A stretch of 20,523 nucleotides of DNA from Neocallimastix lanati (nom. inval.) (lineage: Eukaryota; Neocallimastigomycota; Neocallimastigomycetes; Neocallimastigales; Neocallimastigaceae), in assembly GCA_016946835.1 (NCBI GenBank), contig JACVTC010000527.1, forward strand, positions 1 to 20,523. Reading direction: 5' to 3'. Shown one piece after another: positions 14,027-20,523 of this stretch; the first letter of the stretch is position 1; each line of letters opens with the position of its first letter. The notes under the pieces are model-generated. The model was given only the letters and a program-made list of their open reading frames with translations, had not been told where the DNA came from and did not search any database. The translations under genes were made by a program, and so were the position numbers.

Positions 14027-14938
14027 ATGTCCAAGGAAACAACTTTGAGCTTTAAAGAATTGAAAAAAGAATTAAGAGATATTGTGAAACTTAGCAAGGA
14101 CAATTTGGATATTAAGTCCTGGGCTACTGAATTAAAACTTTGGATCAAGATACAAGGTATTACAGATCCAGAAACAATATTTAATGCTTGTTTACTTACC
14201 AGCTCTGGTGAAGTACAACGCGTTATTGAAGATTTGGGAGAAGATAGTGATGATGAAAGTGATGATTCATCAGATGAAGAAGAAGAAGATGATGAAGAAG
14301 AAAATGTTGATGATGATATTAAATTTCCTTCCCTTGAAAAAATTATTTCAAGTCTTGAAAATTTTTACGGTATTAAAGAAGACCAAAATTTACTTCTTAA
14401 AGAACTTCGTGCAATGCGAATTAAAAGAAACGAAAAGATTAAAGACTTTAATGTAAGATATAGAACTTTGTACACTAAACTTGATAAAAAGAGAAGAAAG
14501 CGCATTGGTGTACTAGATTATATTGATTCTATTCAAAATAATTATGAAGCCTGGAAGAAATTATCCCTTAAAGATGATATAAGTATGGATAAAGCTTTCA
14601 AAATTGCCGAGAAAGTAGATAGACTTTCTGTAAGGAACAATAATATTAATACCTATAATGTTAATAATTCCCAACATAATCAAAATAATCAAAACAGTAC
14701 TACTTCAAGACTTTATCCTAAAAGAAGAAACGAAACTTTCCAAATAAATCAAACAAATAATAAACCGAAACCTCAAGATATTATAGAAGAATCAACCCAG
14801 AAAATGAGAAATTTATCTGTTAAAACTTGCTTCTTCTGTAAGGAAGAAGGTCATTACTCATACTATTGTCCTCAATTAAATAAGATTATGGAAAAAAATA
14901 AAAAAGAAATATATTCCAAAAAGTCTTTAAACTTCTAA
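14027..14938 (+). CDS. gag: Gag polyprotein of element A2
   Basis: This 303-aa protein is nearly identical to A1 Gag: capsid-like region, acidic run, Asn/Gln-rich linker and CCHC knuckle (CX2CX4HX4C) near the C-terminus. The frame is open upstream to 13961, but the ATG at 14027 is chosen because it aligns with the A1 start and has A at -3; the extra 22 residues would be leader sequence. It differs from A1 by one extra Glu in the acidic run, one extra Ile just after it, a changed N-terminal tripeptide and a few substitutions. It should be functional for particle assembly and could package B or A RNA. Confidence 0.92.
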   Translation: MSKETTLSFKELKKELRDIVKLSKDNLDIKSWATELKLWIKIQGITDPETIFNACLLTSSGEVQRVIEDLGEDSDDESDDSSDEEEEDDEEENVDDDIKFPSLEKIISSLENFYGIKEDQNLLLKELRAMRIKRNEKIKDFNVRYRTLYTKLDKKRRKRIGVLDYIDSIQNNYEAWKKLSLKDDISMDKAFKIAEKVDRLSVRNNNINTYNVNNSQHNQNNQNSTTSRLYPKRRNETFQINQTNNKPKPQDIIEESTQKMRNLSVKTCFFCKEEGHYSYYCPQLNKIMEKNKKEIYSKKSLNF

Positions 14939-14978
14939 ATGGGAGCAGAAGCACTCCCAATGACAAAACAATAGCTTC
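14926..14978 (+). promoter_or_regulatory. -1 frameshift signal of A2
   Basis: TTTAAAC at 14926-14932, stop TAA at 14936-14938, stem 1 14940-14945/14954-14959, stem 2 14948-14952/14974-14978. It is base-for-base the same as A1 across slippery site, spacer, stems and loops. Confidence 0.86.
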
Positions 14979-17900
14979 ATTAAATAATTTACAAAATAAT
15001 ACTTTTACTAAGAATACTCCAATTGATAATAATTCCTTTAACGAAGAATCTGAAGAATCTGATTTTAGTGACACAACTGAAAGTGAGGATGATATCATTA
15101 TAAATGCTATAAAAAGAAAAATGAATGATAATAACAGCGAAAAAGAAGAAAATAATTCCAAGAAAGTACATAAAAGTTTAAAAGATAATCCACGTCCTTT
15201 CGCAACTCCTGCTTTAAGAAAGAAGAAAGAAAATGAGCTGCATAATAAACCAAATAAAGTTTATAAAAATCAAATACTTCCTTCAATTTTAACTCAACCA
15301 AATATTAACAAAGAAAAACAAAAAGAAAAGGAATTAAGAAATATGACAAGAGTAAGAGAAAGTAAAGAAGAAAACAACAATTATTCATCAAAAGGAAAGG
15401 AAAAAGTTGAATCTGAAGATATACTTGTAATCGATAATGAAATAGAAGATATAAAAATGAATAAAGATAATCAACAAAATAAAACTAATACTTTGGAAAA
15501 ATTAATTTCAACAAAAACTAAGGAAACTAATAATGGAAATACTCAATTAGTAAAAAGGAATATCAAAATGATGAATAATAAGGAACCTTACAATATTATG
15601 GATGATTTAAATAATCTTAAATCCAGTATTACGATAGGTCAACTCTTGAATGCATGTCCTAAAATTCGTTCACAATTAACTCAAGGTTTAAAGTTAGAAA
15701 AGTCTAAAATAATTGGAACTGTAGACAATGTAATAGCACGAACTTTATTAGTAAATAACTATGACCATAGCTACATAAGTAAAAGTAATGAAGTAGCCGA
15801 AGAAGACTTAGCAATGGTTGATGCAAGTGTTGACGGAGTACTAGGAAAACTTTTAATTGATTCTTGTAGTAACCTAAGCATCGTTACTAAGCAGTATTTT
15901 GATAAATTACCTGGTGAACATGAAACAGTTGGAAAAAGTCGTGGAAGAATCCAACTAGCAACACAAGATGAAGAATACTCAGAAGGAATTATTGTTCGAT
16001 TACCAGTAAAAATTAATAATTATGAATTTAATGCGGACTTTAGAATTATTGAGAAAGAAGACTCTTTTTATGATATGTTAATAAACTTTAAAACTCAAAT
16101 CGATCATTGTTTATTTATTCATCCGACCTTAAACAGTTTATGTAAACTTTTGTCAGAAAGTGAATACGAAGAAATAGCTAAAATAAATAATCAATATTAT
16201 GATGAAGAAAGTATAATTTGCACTATTAGAAAAGTTAAAGAAACGAATAATGAAAAGGAAATTATAAAGGAATTAACTCCAATGGAATTTATTGAGAGTG
16301 ATGAATTTTTAAGCACCTTAAATAAAGATTATAAAGAACAAATTATTAAAATTCTCAAAGAAATGATTGACATAGTTGCCACTTCAACAGAAGAACTAAC
16401 TCCTTCTAAACTTTCACCACATAAGATCCGTTTAAAAGCAAATTCAAAGCCAGTAAAATTAAGAAGTTATAGGTTAACTAAATTAAAATCAGATATCTTA
16501 AAAGAAGAACTTACAAAACTTATTAAGAAAGGATTGATAGAACCATCCTGTTCAGAATGGTCATCTCCAGTAGTACTTATTCTAAAACACAATGGAAAGT
16601 GGCGCTTGTGCATTGACTACCGAAAAGTCAATGATATTACAGAAAAAGATTCTTATTCAGTTCCATATATAGATGAAATTTTTGATAGTCTCGGAGGAGC
16701 TAAAATATTTACAACTCTTGATTTATTTTCTGGTTTTCACCAAATCTTAATGGATGAAGAAAGCGTTGAAGTAACCACTTTCACTACTAAGTTTGGAAAT
16801 TATCAATTTAAGGTTATGCCTTTTGGACTTACTGGAGCTCCCTCAACCTTCCAAAGAGAAATGAATAAAATTTTATTCCCTTTTATTGGTGAATTTGTTT
16901 ATGTATTTATTGATGATGTTTTGATCTATTCAAAAAGTATCGAAGAACATTTAATTCATATTAAACAAGTATTAGAAGTATTTAAAGAAAACAAGTTAAA
17001 AATTAATATTGAAAAGTGCCATTTTCTTCAAACTGAAGTTGATGTATTAGGTCACAAACTTACTACTAAAGGATTAAGTCCCATGGAAAGTAAAATAACA
17101 GCTATTAAGAAGTGGGAAGCCCCTTCATCAATTCATGAATTAAGATCATTTCTAGGAGCAATAGGATATTATCGTGACTTTATTCCTAAATATGCTCAAA
17201 TTACCTCACCTTTATGTAAATTATTAAAAAAGAATACTAAATATGAATGGAATAAAGAACAACAAGAAAGCTTTGAACTCCTAAAAGAAAAATTAATCAA
17301 TGCACCTATTCTAAAATTTCCGTCATTTGACAAACCTTTTATCATTAGAACTGATGCTTCGTATAATGGAATTGGTGGAGTTCTTTTACAAAAAGAAGAA
17401 GAAACCGGTAAGGAGCATCCAATACACTTTATAAGTAGAAGTTTAAAGAAAGCCGAAAAGAATTATGGTATTACCGATTTAGAAGGAACCGCTTTGTTTT
17501 ACTGTATGACTAAATTTAAATCTTATATTGAAGGAAATCCATTACCTACAACTATTTACACAGATCATAAACCATTAGTTGGTTTATTTAAGAATAAAGA
17601 ACCTTTGAATGCAAGGCAAACAAGATGGTGTCTAACCGCTAGTATGCTCGGAATTAATATAAAATATGAATCAGGCAAAAAGAATGTGTTAGCTGATGCT
17701 CTTTCAAGAATGAAAAGTAAGGAAGAGAGAAAGATATTATTAACAAAAATTACTAATGGAAATAATGAAGAATTATTATCTAAAGTTATAAAGGAATTTA
17801 TTAATGAAAAGTTTACTGTTATTGATGGTGAAGATTATTTTATCGACAATGGAAATTATAGAAAATTAATAACGGACGAAAATGAAAGGTTTAAATTAAT

Positions 17901-18934
17901 TTTAGAAGCTCATAATATTGGCCACGAAGGATATTACAAAACATATCAAAGACTTAAGAAAAACTTTTATTGGAATCATATGATTAAAGATATCAAAAGA
18001 ATTGTTAGTAATTGTGAAAAATGCCAGTTAAATCGTCCTCAACCATATCCAGAACCAACCGAAAACCATCCAACTAAAGTGGAGGGTCCCTTTGTGCATT
18101 TAGGATTAGATATTATAGGACCGTTACCAAAAACAAGAAATAATAATCAATATATTATAGTAACTGTTGATTACTTTACCAAATGGGTTGAAGCTGAACC
18201 CACTGAAAACATAACTTCCTCTGATATAATTAAATTTTTAATAAACGTTTTTGCAAGACATGGTGTACCTCAAGTTATTACTACTGATAATGGAGTCCAA
18301 TTCACTTCTGATATGACTAAAATCTTTCTTGATCTTTATGATGTATATGTTAAATTTGTAGCTACTTACCACCCTGAATCAAATGGCCTTACTGAAAATC
18401 GAAATAAAGAAATTGGAAAATTACTTCGTTATTAGGAAGGAAAAATCAAGATTGGGATGAAGTTTTACCTTCTGCTTTATGGGCACTTCGAACTACCAAA
18501 AACACAGCTACTGGACATTCTAGTTTTGAATTAGTATATGGAAGAGAAGACCAACAGCCTTATGATATAGCCATAAGAACAATTGAAAATGCAGGTAAAT
18601 CATATGATGAAATTTTAATGGAAAAATTTGTTCGTCATTATCAATGGACTAGAGAAGCATGCGAAAATGTGAAGAATGCTAACAAGTATTGGGCAACAAG
18701 ACGAGAAGAACAAATAAGTATGAAAAAAGGAAAAGAATTAAAGGCTGGTGATCTTGTTCTTGTTAGAAACTTTAGCCGCACTAAGCTAGAACCATATTAC
18801 AATGGACCATTTAAAATTTTAAAAATTCAATTCAACACGGCAACCTTAATCGATCAGAAAACTGGAAACAACTCGATAGGAATGTTCATTTTAAAAATTT
18901 AGTAAAGTTTAACTCCGCTTACAGAGAAGCTTGA
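14932..18934 (+). pseudogene. pol: Pol of A2, broken by two single-base deletions
   Basis: Open from the frameshift site (first ATG 15121) through protease (same LIDSC), RT, RNase H, the integrase zinc finger and all three integrase catalytic residues. A T is missing in the run at 18429-18430 (TTT in A1 at 7432-7434), giving a stop at 18433-18435 just after the catalytic Glu. Reading resumes in another frame, where 18618-18902 carries the GPY/F region. A second loss, the G between 18868 and 18869, changes the last residues. The ancestral stop would be 18932-18934. RT and RNase H could still be made; integrase lacks its C-terminal module. Sequencing error is possible for the homopolymer deletion. 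Confidence 0.88.
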
Positions 18935-18942
18935 GTCTTCGT

Positions 18943-18952
18943 CGGGGCATCT
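18943..18952 (+). other. Polypurine tract of A2
   Basis: CGGGGCATCT, identical to A1, directly before the 3' LTR. Confidence 0.7.
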
Positions 18953-19447
18953 TGATAAGAATGTACTAAATAATGCATTCTTAATTAAATCTACGATTTA
19001 TTTCTAATACATTATGTGTACATTATTATTTTTGTACTTTAATAAATTTTTAAATCCAAAGATCAAAAATTAAATCAAAAATTATATTAAACTTTATATT
19101 TTTATATTAAATCTTATATTAATAAGTAATATTTTTATATATTTAAAACTTATATTAGCAATATTAATAATAAATCTTATTTTTTTTTATATTAATAATG
19201 AAAATTTGTATATAATAATATTTTTATATATTGATAAATTAAAAATTTATATATTATATTTTAACTTTTATTATAAAATTTTATATCGAAATGTTTTATT
19301 TTATATTGACAAATATTTTATTTTATTAAAAACCTTTATATTAGAATAGTATTTTTATTTTTATTTGAATATTTTAACAGATTGTAATAAAAATTTTAGC
19401 CAATTAAATAAATTCTTATTAGTAATATTTTAGATAGATTATAAAAG

Positions 19448-19490
<43 letters not shown>

Positions 19491-19800
19491 TTTTATTAAT
19501 ATTATAAATGTATTTTATTTATATTGTTATAATTAAATTTTATATAATTGATTACAAAAATCAATTTAAATTTAATAGTTTTTATATATAAAAAGAAAAA
19601 TAATAATAAAATGTAATTTAGTGGCAAGAACAACTTTTATGCCTTGAAAAAAAGTATAAATAGTTGTAAATTTTGCTACCAATTTTTAAAAATGATAAAA
19701 TAAAATCAAATAAAAAAAAAAATAAATAAATAAAATAAATAAATAAATAAAATTTGTGTTTGTTTACTTTATTTTTATTTAATTCTCTAAAACCTTAACA
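18953..19800 (+). repeat. 3' LTR of A2
   Basis: 848 bp, TGATAAG...TTAACA. It matches the A2 5' LTR subtype but has several small indels relative to it (extra A near 19120 and 19237, a shifted TA near 19208) and a 41-A run (19448-19488) instead of 64 A. TATAAATA is at 19655-19662. Confidence 0.92.
19655..19662 (+). promoter_or_regulatory. TATA box of A2 3' LTR
   Basis: TATAAATA in the 3' LTR. Readout from it would run into the minus-strand host element at 19801 onward and be antisense to that gene. Confidence 0.4.
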
Positions 19801-19804
19801 ACTG
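19801..19804. repeat. ACTG target duplication, right side of A2
   Basis: ACTG follows the LTR end and leads straight into unrelated minus-strand pol sequence. It is the last of the four identical element boundaries and shows that the original target contained ACTG. Confidence 0.85.
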
Positions 19805-20523
19805 AAGATTTCGTTACATTCTTAATGATTCAGGAACATAAATCAAATTATCAAATTATCAAAAAGTAGAAATCCTTCCTCATCAATTTTTACTTTATTT
19901 ATATTATTTATAGGAGGCGAAGATGAGGAATTGTTGCTTAAATAAGTTTTAATTTTACAAAATAATTCATCCGAATTTAATGAAGACAATATGGAATTAA
20001 TGAGAGAATCACTAGATTTTTTACTAATTGTTAAACAATATTTTGACACAGTTCGTAAATTGGCGAATAAATGATTACTTCTTCTTGAGAGTAAATCAGG
20101 TTTACCAGACTTCTTTCCAGCACGATAAATAAGCTTAAAATCAAATCTAGATAAAAATTCGTACCAACGAATTTGTCGTTGAGAGAGCATTTCTGGTTTT
20201 CTAGGGAAAGTAAGATTTTTATGATCAGTATAAACGATAAATTGATGTCGAGCACCTTCTAAGTAATGTCGCCATTCCTCAAGTGCTAATTTGATTGCTA
20301 ACAATTCTTTATCATAAATTTGGTAATTCCTCTGACATTTAGTTAAACTTTTCGAGAGAAATGCAACGGGATGTAATTTACCTTCAAATTCTTGAGATAA
20401 TACAGCACCAACAGCAAAGTTACTAGCATCAGTTTCAACTATAAAAGGTTTATCGCTGTCAGGATTTCTTAAGATAGGAGCAGAAGTAAATAAATGCTTT
20501 AATTTATCGAAAGCGTCTTGTTG
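19805..20523 (-). pseudogene. pol: Pol (RT end, RNase H) of a different Ty3/gypsy element, interrupted
   Basis: The minus-strand frame is open from the window edge (20523) to a stop at 19843-19845, 226 codons. RNase H motifs counted from the edge are ETDASNFAVGAVLSQ (D32), KELLAI (E73), YTDHKNL (D100) and GKPDLLSRR (D143), the catalytic set. Sequence clearly differs from family A, so this is another lineage. An 8-bp tandem duplication (19845-19852, 19853-19860) shifts the frame. In the other frame the protein would continue with YVPESLR, typical of the stretch before the integrase zinc finger, until the ACTG insertion point at 19804. It is broken twice, by the duplication and by the inserted cluster. 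The rest must lie beyond the left edge of the window. Confidence 0.85.

Larger units (their letters stand above)
11658..19800 (+). mobile_element. Full-length Ty3/gypsy-type element A2
   Basis: Complete layout: 5' LTR (863 bp), PBS, 1.48-kb leader, gag, frameshift signal, pol, PPT, 3' LTR (848 bp), flanked by ACTG (11654-11657 and 19801-19804). Proteins are about 99% like A1 in the shared part of Pol (about eleven differences in 1104 residues). Pol carries two single-base deletions. The LTRs differ by a few short indels and homopolymer length, so insertion is recent but perhaps less so than B, unless some indels are sequencing errors. Confidence 0.93.

Overview
This is an AT-rich eukaryotic retrotransposon cluster with no recognisable host gene. 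The base composition, homopolymer A/T tracts, Asn/Lys-rich proteins and Ty3/gypsy-type elements would suit an AT-rich fungus (an anaerobic gut fungus or a glomeromycete, for example) or a similar protist. The organism is a guess at low confidence.

Layout. (1) 1-855: the end of an upstream element, A0, shown by a polypurine tract followed by a complete 846-bp LTR. (2) 859-8641: element A1, with intact gag and pol but scrambled LTRs. It reads as an element that inserted in minus orientation and whose interior (1271-8388) was later inverted between its own two LTRs. (3) 8646-11653: element B, a 3.0-kb LTR element with identical-looking 523-bp LTRs and no gag or pol. It shares its primer-binding site, polypurine tract, LTR ends and leader hairpin array with family A. 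(4) 11658-19800: element A2, a full-length A copy with both LTRs but two single-base deletions in pol. (5) 19801-20523: minus-strand pol (RNase H) of a different Ty3/gypsy element, into which the cluster is inserted. Every boundary between elements carries the same ACTG (855-858, 8642-8645, 11654-11657, 19801-19804).

How the parts work together. Family A encodes Gag (capsid plus CCHC knuckle). A TTTAAAC slippery heptamer, 7-nt spacer and H-type pseudoknot at the end of gag predict a -1 frameshift into Pol (protease, RT, RNase H, integrase with GPY/F module, no chromodomain). The predicted Gag-Pol is 1634 aa. A1 could make proteins but lacks the LTR parts needed to copy itself. A2 and B have the cis signals but lack an intact pol. 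So A1-like copies may supply enzymes for B and A2. The long 5' leaders carry tandem RNA hairpins (5 in A1, 8 in A2, 4 in B) whose stems are preserved by compensatory changes. They are the best candidate in the window for an undescribed cis-acting system, perhaps a packaging signal recognised by Gag.
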